Origin: Arachnopeziza araneosa
Lineage: Eukaryota > Ascomycota > Leotiomycetes > Helotiales > Arachnopezizaceae
Assembly: GCA_003988855.1 (NCBI GenBank)
Contig: QYAI01000009.1
Location: 248,001 to 312,000 of the forward strand
Reading direction: 5' to 3'
DNA: 64,000 nucleotides
Below the pieces are notes generated by a model that was not told the DNA's origin, did no database searches, and saw nothing but the letters and a program-made list of their open reading frames with translations. The position numbers and the translations under genes were made by a program. Below are positions 43,223 to 54,200 of this stretch, in pieces. How positions within the stretch are numbered: position 1 is the stretch's first letter; each line of letters starts with the position of its first letter.

Positions 43223-43818
43223 TGGGCTGAGGTTTCATGAGAGGTGAAAGGTTGAGGGGTGAGATAAGATGAGATGAGATGAGATGAGATGAGATGAGAT
43301 GAGAGGATGAGGGCACGACTAGGTTCTTATCAGCGGGATAAAGAAGCGTGAGATTTATGTATAACAAGATACTCGGACAAAGATGATGCCGTGAATCTAA
43401 TCCAGCAAGAAATAATGAACAGATATGAGCAGATATTGATGTTTTTCCTCTCAGGCCGATCCTAGGAAAGTGGGAAGGTAAACAAAACCTGAGGCTGCTC
43501 TACCACCGAGTCAAAGGACAACCAATCGGAAATAAGTATAGACTCTCTGGTTTCTTGATTGGACCAAACTTAAACATCTTCAAGCTCAATCCTTGAAGCT
43601 ACACAGGAATATTGCTCTGTAACGTTTTGGACGATGAGTTTTGCTCAAATATCTTCTATGTTTAACCGGCCATCGCACGCTCGCAGTCAATTGATGCCTA
43701 CCAAATGCCGTGATATCTTGTCATGGTATGGATTGCCGCTCCAACGCCTCGCAAATGCAACTATTCCTAATTATTCATGCATGCCTTCCTCATACCTTTC
43801 TCAATTGCTCATACATCA
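43223..43818. other. Upstream region of the MFS gene and 3' flank of LOS1
   Basis: About 600 bases holding the MFS promoter. It contains the GAGAT microsatellite just upstream of the ATG. A 69-codon plus-strand ATG frame at 43634 has no recognisable content. Confidence 0.5.
43261..43305. repeat. (GAGAT) pentanucleotide microsatellite
   Basis: About eight GAGAT units with one AAGAT and a terminal GAGAG, 38 bases before the MFS start codon, so probably in its leader. Read on the transcribed (minus) strand it is a pyrimidine-rich ATCTC array. Confidence 0.93.
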
Positions 43819-46800
43819 TCACTTCTGCCTCAAAAAACCTTGAAGGTATGCAGCAAGTCCTTTCCTATCAGGGGAAGTTGTCATAGCTGTGATAAAACCC
43901 GTGCCATCAAACCCACCCATGGAAGGGAAAAATGATTGTTGAAGATGCTGGAGGAACATATCACCAGTTTTGGTGTAGATTGCTTGTTCTAAACCAGCGA
44001 TCTCGTTGAGCACTTGTTTCGATTGAGCATCTGTTCCTGGTCGGAAAGTAGGGTCCTGAATAACCACCCAACAAATTGGATGAAATCGCTCAATCAAGAA
44101 GCGATCGAATCCTGGAAAAGCTGGTTGTGGAGGAAGACCCGATGGGAGTGGATTTTTTGATAGAGTTGCTATATTTGGACCACCCCAGAGGTCCGCCATT
44201 CTTGTAAGGACAGAAAATGCCAACCGGCTGGCTGAAAGGTTGCCGGTTCCATTGGAGACTGTTTTTGCAAGTTCGCTGACGGAAATGATTAATGGCTCAA
44301 AGAAGCCTTGATTCGATTCGCTCACGAGTATGGCCCCCAGATTATTGTTCAAGATTATCTGAACAAAGGTCAAGTATTCCCGCCGTAATTCAGCAAGTTG
44401 AATTTCATCATCAGTCCCGGTAATAGGCTCCGCCAAACCTGTAAAAACTCTTTGCAGAAGCGGAGTGAGCAAAGAGTCTAGAACAGGATATATATCTTTC
44501 TTGAAACCAAATACTACTTGATCCAGAAGGCGCAAGAACATCGCCATCTCATCCTTCGAAGAACTTTCAGAAAGCAAACCATCAATCCAACGAGGCAAAA
44601 GTGGTAGAATCCCAACACCAAGAACTCCCATAAGTCTTGTGAATGAGGCTCTTGCAGCAGTTCGCACTTCGAATGAGGATTTCACCGCCTCTAGAGCAAT
44701 CAAGATCGCCTCTGCAGCCCGACTGAATTCTTGAGTTACAATCTCGGCAGGTGAGTGGTTTGAGGTTGCCGGGTTTCCAGGCATCCAATCAGAAAATCCA
44801 TGCGCCAGAGTCCCCAGTGCCATGATAACATGATGTATCTGTAATGTAGCTTGAGCATCTCCAGATTTAGCTTGTTCCAAGTTCTGTTCAATCTCAGAAA
44901 ATAGGGGATTCATAATGGTTCTGGCGTACAAAACTTGCTTCTCAACAGGAGTTGTTGAAGTTGACGAGATGCAGCCGATTGCCTCAAAGAGATATAATTG
45001 GCCATTGAATGCAGCATCGGCAGAATGATCACTCTCATCGGATGACATATCATCGTCAGCTGTATCATTTGGGACTTCAGCTTTGATAGGTAGCAGATCG
45101 CTTATGGATTCGATCACAGTCTCGGCGACATTGCCAACATGTGCTCGGAGATGCTTCACAAATCGATGAAACAAGTACCATGAGCGTGTCCGTACCCTGA
45201 TATGGTTGTGATGAACGAGTTGGACAAAGTGCTCAAGAACACTAGGAATGTAAATGGCCTGATTTTCAAAGAATGAACAATATCGAACGCATATTTCCAT
45301 GTACTGTAGCTGTATTGCAGGATGAGCAAAATTTGCAATACCTTGGTATTATTAGCTTTAAATTCACAATTCACAATTCCGGAGAAAGCTTACCAGAACT
45401 GACCATCTTTGTCATCATAACGATCAAACGCTCAGCAGCCACACTGGAAGGTTGACTTTTGGCATAAAGACCACCATTCGGTACAGTGAGTTCCCCAAAC
45501 AGATACATCTCGTGAAGCGCAAGGTCTAGATCACGCCAATCCATTTGACCATTTTGTTGATCCAGCCTTTGGAAAGTATTACCAACAACATTGCTCAGCA
45601 TATTTACATAAAGAGTCTCATCAACCGCTGCAACACTTTTCTGTAGCACCTGTAGTCTCTTTCGCAGCTCCTGGAATTCAGCTTCATCTGTCTGTTCGTC
45701 TTCATTGCCCCAAGAAGAAGTCTCGTCATATCTCATCTTCTGGATGATAGCGTCAAGTATAGGGCTCAACATGGCTGAATACGCTGCAGGTAGAGGTTGC
45801 GCTTTTCGTAGAAAGGTAAGGAGATCGGTAAGGGATGGTATGACGGTAGAACATATTTCGTCATACTCGTCAGAAAAGAAACGTAGGAGAAGTGGTAAGA
45901 AGGATTGCATGAGCTGCTCAGCTTGGGCGCGTATCTCAGTCGGAGCTTGAACGTCTTCAAGGACTTTTACTATATCAAACACAACATTATTGACAAGCTT
46001 CGCAACGGCCTCGGCCAAGTCCGTATCATAGTTGGATGTTGAGCGAAGAGTATTCAGGGGTGGACTGGCTATAAGCTGTGAGACGACCTCGTGAAGGTTT
46101 AAGAATATGATCATCCCAATTTTATCAGAAGCCTTCATCTTTTTGGCCACAGTCTCTGTGAACGTGTCAATCGCAGCGTCCCGGACCCTATCCTCTCCGC
46201 TCCCCGGATTAGTTCGGCCAACCAGCTGGAATAGGAGATTCAAGGTGTCCCGATTCAAAATCAATGAGATATCAATCCAGCTAACCCATTTGCCAATAAC
46301 TTTGAGACACATTTCCACAACTGCATCATTACGGCCAGTCCATTGTGTGAGAATCTCTTGCCATGAAGCTGCTACCTTCGGAACATCACGACCTCGCATG
46401 ATATCTTTAAGCTCAGTATTCCGTTGAGTTTCTTCCTTTGATCGAGTGACAATGACATCGGCAATCTCATCATGAATAGACCCGAGAATGCGCAAATAAA
46501 GAACTGTGCCAGTGATATTATCCCTTGCCCCGTTGTTTTGAAGGCTTGTCAAGCTCAGAAAGTCGTCTAGAAAATTCTCCCAACCTTGCTTGTAGCATGA
46601 AATAAATAAGAACGTCAAGGTCTGCGTGAGTTTGTTTTGTATACTTGGAGGATCGGCCTGATCTTGACTCCCAGAACTGTATGTTCGTTTGATATATTCA
46701 AGAAGTGTTTGCTTGACTTGAATCAGACTCTGGGCATCTAACTGTTCGGTCTGAATAGAATTATTGACCACATCCAAAGATACCAATCGGACCACATCGG

Positions 46801-47064
46801 AACATTTTGGAATTCTGGTGAAGAGTGTAACGCATGCTTGTCTGCCGGATGCATCCGAACGCAGCTGGTTGAGGAAGTCGAAGGCTTGGGATTTGAGGCT
46901 CTGGTCGGAGGTGGGGTTCCATGCTATCTCGATGGCATTTTCGACCTGAGGTTGGAGAACTTGTTAGTTTCTTTTTATGAATTTTCAGACTCATCTTTGA
47001 GCATCCAAGGCCGCCAAGGGAAGAATTTAGGGATGTGGCGGTGACGGTCTACCTGAGTGTCCAT
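43819..47064 (-). CDS. LOS1: Exportin-T, tRNA nuclear export karyopherin
   Basis: Exons complement(47053..47064), (45394..46945) and (43819..45341) give 1028 residues, the usual exportin-T length. LOS1/Xpo-t carries tRNAs out of the nucleus with Ran-GTP. The first exon codes only MDTQ; its 107-nt intron joins to VENAIEIAWNPTSDQSLKSQ, the N-terminal HEAT repeat found in fungal Los1. The exportin-1-like domain follows (about residues 95-250), and the C-terminal half keeps repeat-type helices (YCSFFENQAIYIPSVLEHFV, RVRTRSWYLFHRFVKHLR). The second intron (52 nt) lies between VSSG and IANFAHP. In yeast LOS1 expression and localisation respond to nutrient stress. Confidence 0.94.
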
Positions 47065-47645
47065 AATGATTTACTCTCACAGTTGAGAGTTTCGTGAAGG
47101 TTTGGCTCCGCAGAATCAGCTTCCTGCTATGGAACTTGCAAAAAGAGATGTGCTGTATGTGACATGCTTTGAGACTGCTACCGAGTCATCAAGTCTTCGA
47201 GGTCGTAGGTGTCACAGAAAAGGCCGGCGGTCGATGTTTTGGGTTGCAGGAAGTGAGGTTCTGAATGAAAAGGGCGGCCTTGGTTGGGAAAACCCTTTTG
47301 ATCGAGTGAATTTTGATTGCTGGCACTTGGTTGATCTTGCTAGGAGTCGAGTTGGGTATGTCTCCAAATCTGTGCCTTAACTTATTTCACCCCACCATGA
47401 GACGGTTCCGTCGCCAAGACCCACCCGCACTTTCTTAGCCTTTTCCATTTCGGTGGTACAGGCACGTGCCTCGCGTGCCGGATTTTATTTTCTCACATTT
47501 GAATATCAAAAAGCCACAATGACACGCATGTTAAGTTAGCGTATACATTTTATACACCTGACACTGAACTACTTATATCTTAGCCCATCATTTTCAAGAT
47601 GAGCAGACCAAATGAAACGCCCGCAATGAATTCTATCCTGCCAGT
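47065..47645. other. Intergenic
   Basis: 580 bases upstream of LOS1 and downstream of the DnaJ gene. A plus-strand 92-codon frame (47102) begins with TTG and is not supported. Confidence 0.5.
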
Positions 47646-47893
47646 CTATGATCCGCGCAACGCAAATACTGAACGGCTCTGATGCAGAATATAAACGCCG
47701 GCACCAAAGATGAACAACATCACTAGAAGATCAAGCGGAACGAAGACCCCAACGAGCAGCAATCCCATTCCCAACCTTCGTAGCCACCGAAGACGTGCGT
47801 CTGAAGGGGTACTCGACGCAAACACGTTAGCCGTATCAGAATTTGGCGAAGCCACATCGCAATCCTCGTGCTCGTGAGCATCAGGATCTTCGT
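47646..47893 (-). other. Possible alternative last exon of the DnaJ gene (membrane tail)
   Basis: The minus strand has an acceptor-like TGCAG ending at 47894, then an 82-codon open frame ending at TAG 47646. The translation starts with an acidic stretch (DEDPDAHEHEDCD), then RLRWLRR and a long hydrophobic segment (LGMGLLLVGVFVPLDLLVML and on) near its end. A GTATGC donor at 47974 inside the final DnaJ exon is in the right phase to join it (81-nt intron). The result would be a 718-residue isoform with a C-terminal membrane anchor. Inference from splice sites only; it might instead be chance 3' sequence. Confidence 0.35.
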
Positions 47894-47903
47894 CTGCATT
47901 TGG

Positions 47904-49996
47904 TCATTGAAATGAGAAGCCTCCAGGAAATCCTTGTGGACCGCCACGTTGTCGTCCTCCTCCACCCGGCATACCGCCACCAAAGCTGTGGAATCCGCCA
48001 CTGGCTCTGCCACCACCCATCTGCTGTCCAAACATTTGCATAAGAATCTCAGGATCGATACTCATGCCCCCACCCATGCCTCCACCTCCACCGAAGCCCT
48101 CCATTGGATCTATCAAATCATCACCGTTGTCATACCGTGCTCTCTTCCTGTACACTCGTTAGTATGGCAGTCGTTAATATGTATCCAAGTGTTATGATGA
48201 ACGTACTCAGGATCGCTCAGCGTCTCATAAGCCTCGCCAATATCCTTGAACCGATCAGCTGCGTCTGGGTCGTCACGATTCTTATCAGGATGATGGATGA
48301 TAGCTGCCTTGCGGTAAGCCTTCTTGATCTCATTTTCGTCAGCATCCTTCTCAATTCCAAGAATCTTGTAATAGTCCTTCCTCTTGCTCTTCTTTAATTC
48401 CAACTCGGCTTTACGGAGCTCCTTGATAATGAGGGTATCATTTGGATCTTGCTCTTGTAGTTCTTTCCACTCTCGCACAGCCGACTCCCAATCACCGGAC
48501 AGCCCAAGCGCGTGTGCCTTAGTCTTCTTCGCCTTGAGATAAGTCGGATCTAAAGAAATAGCCTTCTCAGAATCCTCGATAGATCCCTTGTAATCTTTCA
48601 GTTGGGTTTTGCAGAGAGCACGATTCTGTAACAGCTTCGAGTTGATAACTTTATTCAGAGGATCAATCTCAAGAGCTTCGGAGTATTTGTCGATAGCCTC
48701 TTGGTACCTTCCGGCCTTGTATTCAGCATTTCCCTCGTGCTTTGTTCGATCAAGCTTCTGGACCAGCCTGAGGTACTTAACAGCATCTCTATAGTCTGGG
48801 TCGCAATTGATAGCTGATCTGAAGTGCTGTATGGCCTTTTCATTGTCACCTTGAGCATACAATGCTCGACCACGCAGAACCAGAGCCTCAGGATCCTTCG
48901 AATTGTTTCGTAACAATGACATGGCAATATTTTGTGCATCACCCAAAGAGTTCACGTTCCCCATCTTCAGGTAAGCTTCACCCCGCATGAGTTGCCACTT
49001 TCGAGGCTTTTGTGCACCAATACCAAGTAGCTTCTCAGCCTGATCTAGAGCGTGTAGGGCCATGGATCCGGTTGTTCCATTTCTTAAAGCGTCTTCGGCA
49101 ACCTGAATATGTTGTAGCATAGCCTTTGCAGGAGCAATATCTTTCGCTGATGGTGGGGGCTGGATGTGAGAATAAGTCTCGAGGGCATCTTTGGGGCGAC
49201 CGAGGCTGATATATATCCGTGCGAGTCGGAGGAGGATTTTTGGATTATTTGGTTCCAGCTCATCGGCTCTGGTACAATCTTCCAATGCATTTTCATACTG
49301 CCCATTGGAGATGTAGGCTGCAGCTCGGTTGTTTAGGTATGTAGCGGAAGAAGGTTGTGCTTCAACAGCTGTTGTAAGAATTCGTTAGATCACTACATGA
49401 CAAAGTCGAGAGAGTGGTCTACCTTTGGTATATTCTGTGATTGCCTTCCTATACTCCTTGGCTTTGTAGAACTTGTTGCCGGCAGCCTTGTAGGCCTCTG
49501 CGTCATCCACCGTTGGAGTAGCGACAGGTGCTGGGCTTGTAGGTGTGGATTTGTGCGGAGGAGGAGCTGGACCTTCTCCGTTCATCGCAGATGATGAGCC
49601 GTTCGTCTTTGGTACTTCGAAGGTTCCAGTAGTTTTCGGCGGCGGGGGGGGAGAGGGAAGCTGCGCACTGGGGGCCTCGCTGTCAATGTCCATGGGATCT
49701 GACATGCTGGACAGCACGGAGAATCTCCGTAACTCCTCAGGTGGCAGGTTTAACGGGTGTGTGTTTGGATCGAATTGACGTCGTGGAGAATTGGGGCCTT
49801 TGACAAATGTGCGGCTATTCCTCGAAGAGCCCGATCCCGGCTTATTATTTTCGTCCTTGGGCTTGACGAGTTTCGAGGGTGACGCAGTAGGAGTCTTCTT
49901 GGTGGGAGAGCGCGATCGAGACGATCTTTCCGACTCCTCGTCGCTGTTGTCTGACGGCTTTTTGGGTTTCTTGGGATTTTTGGAGAAGAAGTTCAT
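47904..49996 (-). CDS. TPR-repeat DnaJ co-chaperone (DNAJC7-like)
   Basis: Exons complement(49423..49996), (48207..49368) and (47904..48147) give 659 residues. Order: a disordered S/P-rich N-terminus with a basic start; two blocks of TPR repeats (AEAYKAAGNKFYKAKEYRKA from about 170, then GNAEYKAGRYQEAIDKYSEA and QNRALCKTQLKDYKGSIEDS); a J domain at about 522-590 with His551-Pro552-Asp553 in the HHPDKN loop, which stimulates Hsp70 ATPase; and a glycine-rich tail (GGGGGMGGGMS ... GFPGGFSFQ). This is the DNAJC7/TPR2 plan, which moves clients between Hsp90 and Hsp70. The start at 49996 is the first in-frame ATG; the open frame further upstream has no ATG. See the possible alternative 3' exon at 47646. 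Confidence 0.93.
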
Positions 49997-51255
49997 TTGA
50001 AATGCTCTAGCTCCCGCCGATAGTCTTGTGTGGTGTAGGCACGTAACCGGTTCGGCTTCTACCTGGGAAAAGCGATAGGTAAATGTTGGCTCACTGATCC
50101 ATGCACCCGCGCGTTTCTTGGGTGCTGGAAGGGACTGGAGGGAGGTCCTTGGTGAATCGAACAGGATGGGGATTGACAGAGCCAAACAAGAACGCTGGGA
50201 GAAAGGAGGTTTGCTGCGGCTGAATGTTTTGGACTGAAGAGGAGAGAGAGAGAGAGACAGCTGCAGCAGCCGTTGGAGGAGCTGTACGGGAACGCACTGG
50301 TTGATCACCCAGATGTCAGTGAGTGGAACTTGTCTGGTCGGCGTGTCAATTATTATTTTTCTTACCAGGCGCAGGCTGCTGCTTTTCCAATCGAAGCCCT
50401 GAACTCCCTCGACCGCCCTGGAGATACTGCCCGGAACGAAACTGCCTGGGCCCGAGCGCCTGTGCAGCTTACTTGGGGGGAGGGAGAAACGATTCTCGAA
50501 CCTTCCAGCGACGCAGGAGTGGTGAATTATACAACAATGGACGCAGAATGGCTTCGGAGATCTGTGGCGCGTAAGAGAGGAGGAAGCCAAGCCGTCGCCC
50601 TTTTCTCAGGACCGCAACAACACGAAACCAGACTGCAATATGAAAGTGCCGTGTTTCATCACGTGATGGGCGGCGTGTCGAGAGGCAGGATGCATCGTAG
50701 CCACAAGAGCCACACGGAGAAGCTGAAGGAGAGAGCGAGAGAAGAAATGGTTGCTGGACATTCATCCTCCTTTGTACACTTCACGAGCTTTCTCACAGCT
50801 GGCCCAACCCCTCATTTTGCTGCTTCCCCCTATTCATCCCAATCTGGAAGTTTGTTGTCAATCTCCTCCGCGACAACAACACTTTCTGGCCAACCTCCTC
50901 ATGCTTTCAAGACGACCGAAAATCCATTGGGCAATGGCTGTGGATATTCCTGTGAGAGGCGACTGCTGCTCCCAATCAAAGCAGATTACAGCAAATGGTT
51001 GGGTGGTAATTATCCACGAGTGCCCAATTACGCCACTGTTGCTGTTTTGAAAGCCTCACCTCACTCAATTACCCTCTCCCGCCCAAGCCAATGGTTCATC
51101 ATCTGAGCATCCGAAATTAATCTGGGAAACATTGCCGTCGACTTTCACACGGACTGAGACAGAAAGTGGTCAGGTTCGTATCGATAAGATTTCCATTCAA
51201 AATTGCTACTTATCCTGTATCTCGGATCCAAACTCCGTCTGCCATGTAGCCTCTT
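49997..51255. promoter_or_regulatory. Upstream region of the DnaJ gene and 3' flank of separase
   Basis: About 1.26 kb between separase and the DnaJ gene, both on the minus strand. A GA-rich tract (plus strand, about 50241-50257) may mark the DnaJ leader. A plus-strand frame of 277 codons (50273-51106) begins with TTG, overlaps this promoter, and has no recognisable domain. Confidence 0.5.
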
Positions 51256-54200
51256 CTATTTGAGGTATACCGGAACGCCATAAACACATACACTCGCGGC
51301 ATTCAAATACCGCAGCTTACACGAACTCCGCGACTTCGCCACCGCCTCCACAAGGCTCATGTTCTCAGCCGCTTTCGTCTTTCCTTTGCTCTTTCCCATC
51401 TTCTCTGCTTCCCACAACCCCCAATGCTCGAAAGCACTTTTAGCAAAGCGATCGATGTCTTTATCTGTAACATCCCACAGAGTAGCGACCAAGGCTTGAC
51501 ATCCTGCGTGCATATAATGTATTGGCGGTCCATAAGGTTCGAACTCTCCCGTGGTAACCAAGGCGCCACTGCTGCAACCCATGAGAAAAGTGACTGCACA
51601 TTTTCCAAGTTTCTTGATTTCCCGCGCTCGGATGTATTGTGCTCCGCTACCATGACCAAAGTATAGAAGAAGATCTTTGCCTTGAAGCGTCGACTTAAAT
51701 TCTTCTTCTGATGGTTCTCGATTACAGACACCCTCCCAACCAGTGAGACCTTGCAAATTCTTCTGGAAGGTTGCTTGAGTATGTTTAAGGTCACCACTAG
51801 GATTGAGAATGTAGGATCCATTGTCACGGTTGATATAATGTCCCTCTGCCGTTTTTTCATCTGAAGCCTGCTCCTGGGTGATAATTCGGTCTCTCAAACA
51901 TGCTAAAGATGGTAATCTGGATACCGCTAGGCCGTCCATACAAGGCAACGATTCCCAAGGAAAAGAATGGAGTGCCTTGTCTAAAACCAAAATAGTATGT
52001 CTCTCTTCATCAGCCTGCCCAGAAGAATGGACAGCCTGATGGTAGCAGCACAAAGCATCCATTGTCTCAACCACAATTGAGTCGAAGTCAATTTCCGCGT
52101 ATGCGTTGAATTCTCCGTGAAATTGAAGAACGTCAACTACAAAATAGAGCAGATCTGTTAGCGGTTCTGAGAAGTCTGCATCTTCATGGGAAGCATCTCC
52201 TAACCCAATGAACAGCTCCAAGATCCGAGAGTCTAAACTGATACGAGGTCCAGCAGTCCTCTTTCTCAACTTTTGTCTCGAAGGAAGATGCTTGTCGAGA
52301 ATGTTTTGAAATGTTTTTTGGAACCGAGCCAGAAGGTCTGGTCGTCTAGCATGTTGAGAGAAGATTCCTGTGAATCCTCCTAACCATACTTTCTCGATAT
52401 TTTCAAGAAGATCTTTCAATCTTGTATCCAAGGCTTCCCTTTCTTCCCACCATGAAATTTTAGCTTCACGCCCTTCGCGACCTTTTGCATCATGTGCGCT
52501 TTCATTGGCGAGCTCAATGATCTCGAGAAGTTCACTGTGGCCTTGTTCAAATCCAAAAACTTCTTCGTCTGCATCCATGGAGTTCTGTCTACCAAGAGGA
52601 AGGCGAAGAACAAAGGGGCTATGACCAGATTGCAGTTTAGTGATTGAAAGTTCGTTACGACTATCACTGATCGAAATCGAGATAGCGGTCCAAGATTTTG
52701 GTATTATATCAACATAGTCCTTCTGAAATCGGGACAAGTCGTTGGCTTCAAGGCTAGAGCTATCTTGACCCGATGAAAACTGCGGCCAACAAGACTCATC
52801 GATCTTTAAGTTGCCGCGTGGGTCTGCTTGAATGACTTTAAGCTCTCGATGTAGTGCTAGATTTCTTGCGGTTTCAATCGACGAGCTAGCGAGGCCAGGA
52901 TGAGCAAGTGACTTGCCTTTGACCTGCCCTGCAGCAGATAATAGAATTGCAACACTATTGAGAAGCGTGGCTGTATTATGAATTACGGAAATCGGCGATA
53001 TGCTCAAACTTATCGATTGTGCCTCTGTCAATTTATCTTGAGCTTCACGCAACTTGTCGAAAAAACTGTCGGGTACGGGGCTCTTGGACAATGAACGGTC
53101 CCGGCTACTTCTCGTAGATTGATTCTTTCTAGGGGGAGATCCTTTTGTCACAGACAATTTATCTCCTTGCACCCTGGAAACGCCAATGACTGACGGAAAA
53201 GATATCGTAGAATCCTGCAAAACAGAATATACTGGGTCTGAACTCATCTGTTCCAAACTTTGAGTCAAAAGCTGCCTAGCCATGGCGAGGTTCTGCTCTA
53301 CAATCGCACTCTGAGTATTAGCCGTGTTTGCTGCTTCTTGAAGTACTACAGTGGCCTCCGTATATCGCTTATTGGATAAAAGAACTCGAGCCTTCTCCCG
53401 CAGTATTTTTGACTTGAGATGCATAAGCTCTGGACATTGCGCAGCAACAGAAGAAGCAACCTCTACAGGAATTTTGGCCTGGCTTGCGGTTTTACTCTTT
53501 GGAACAGCTCTAGTTCGGCTAGTTACTTTCTTAGGTACTGGTTTGCTTCGCTTAACAAGCGAAAGTTGTGATAGTTGTTCACCAAGGGTTTCAGTTGAAC
53601 CCACCAGTTTGTCGATCCCCTCAATATAATTCTGCGTTGTAAGGACTTCCATCATAGTCTCTGCCGCTTCATATGCAGCGATCTCTGCCTCATGGTCTCC
53701 GAGAACACCTTGCATTTTCCCACGGTGATACTGAAGAAGTGCCACATCTTTACTTTGAGTAAGAGGAGCATAAAGTTTTCCGGCCTTGGCCAACCAGTCC
53801 GATCCGGCATTCAGGGCGGCGCCCTTCAGAGAATTACCCCCCAGAACAATCGCCGATATGGCCAGAAGCCCACAGGACTGTACTTGCTCGGCAAGTGTAT
53901 GGGCCTGTTCTGCATAGTACATGGTTTCCTGAAACATACCATGGTGTGCATAAAGTCGAGAGAGATGATTGAGACTGTAAAAAAGTGGGGTGATGATGCT
54001 CCAGAAACTTGTACCAGCGTAGATTGCAGTTGTGGTAGTAGGAGACGAGTCGCTAACAACCGTCTCAGAGAACTCGGTCGCTAATTTGTCCGTTTCGCTC
54101 GCAGTCGCAACTGTTATAATACCTGCTGCCCTTCGAACTTGATCCTCGATGTTAGCCCAGGCTCGCCGTAGCAAGCGTACACTTTGTTTCGCTTGGGTGA

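Noticed and set aside
47102..47380. 92-codon plus-strand frame upstream of LOS1
   Set aside because: Starts with TTG and has no recognisable protein features.
50273..51106. 277-codon plus-strand open frame in the DnaJ upstream region
   Set aside because: It starts with TTG, lies across a promoter, has no domain, and its first ATG is about a third of the way in.
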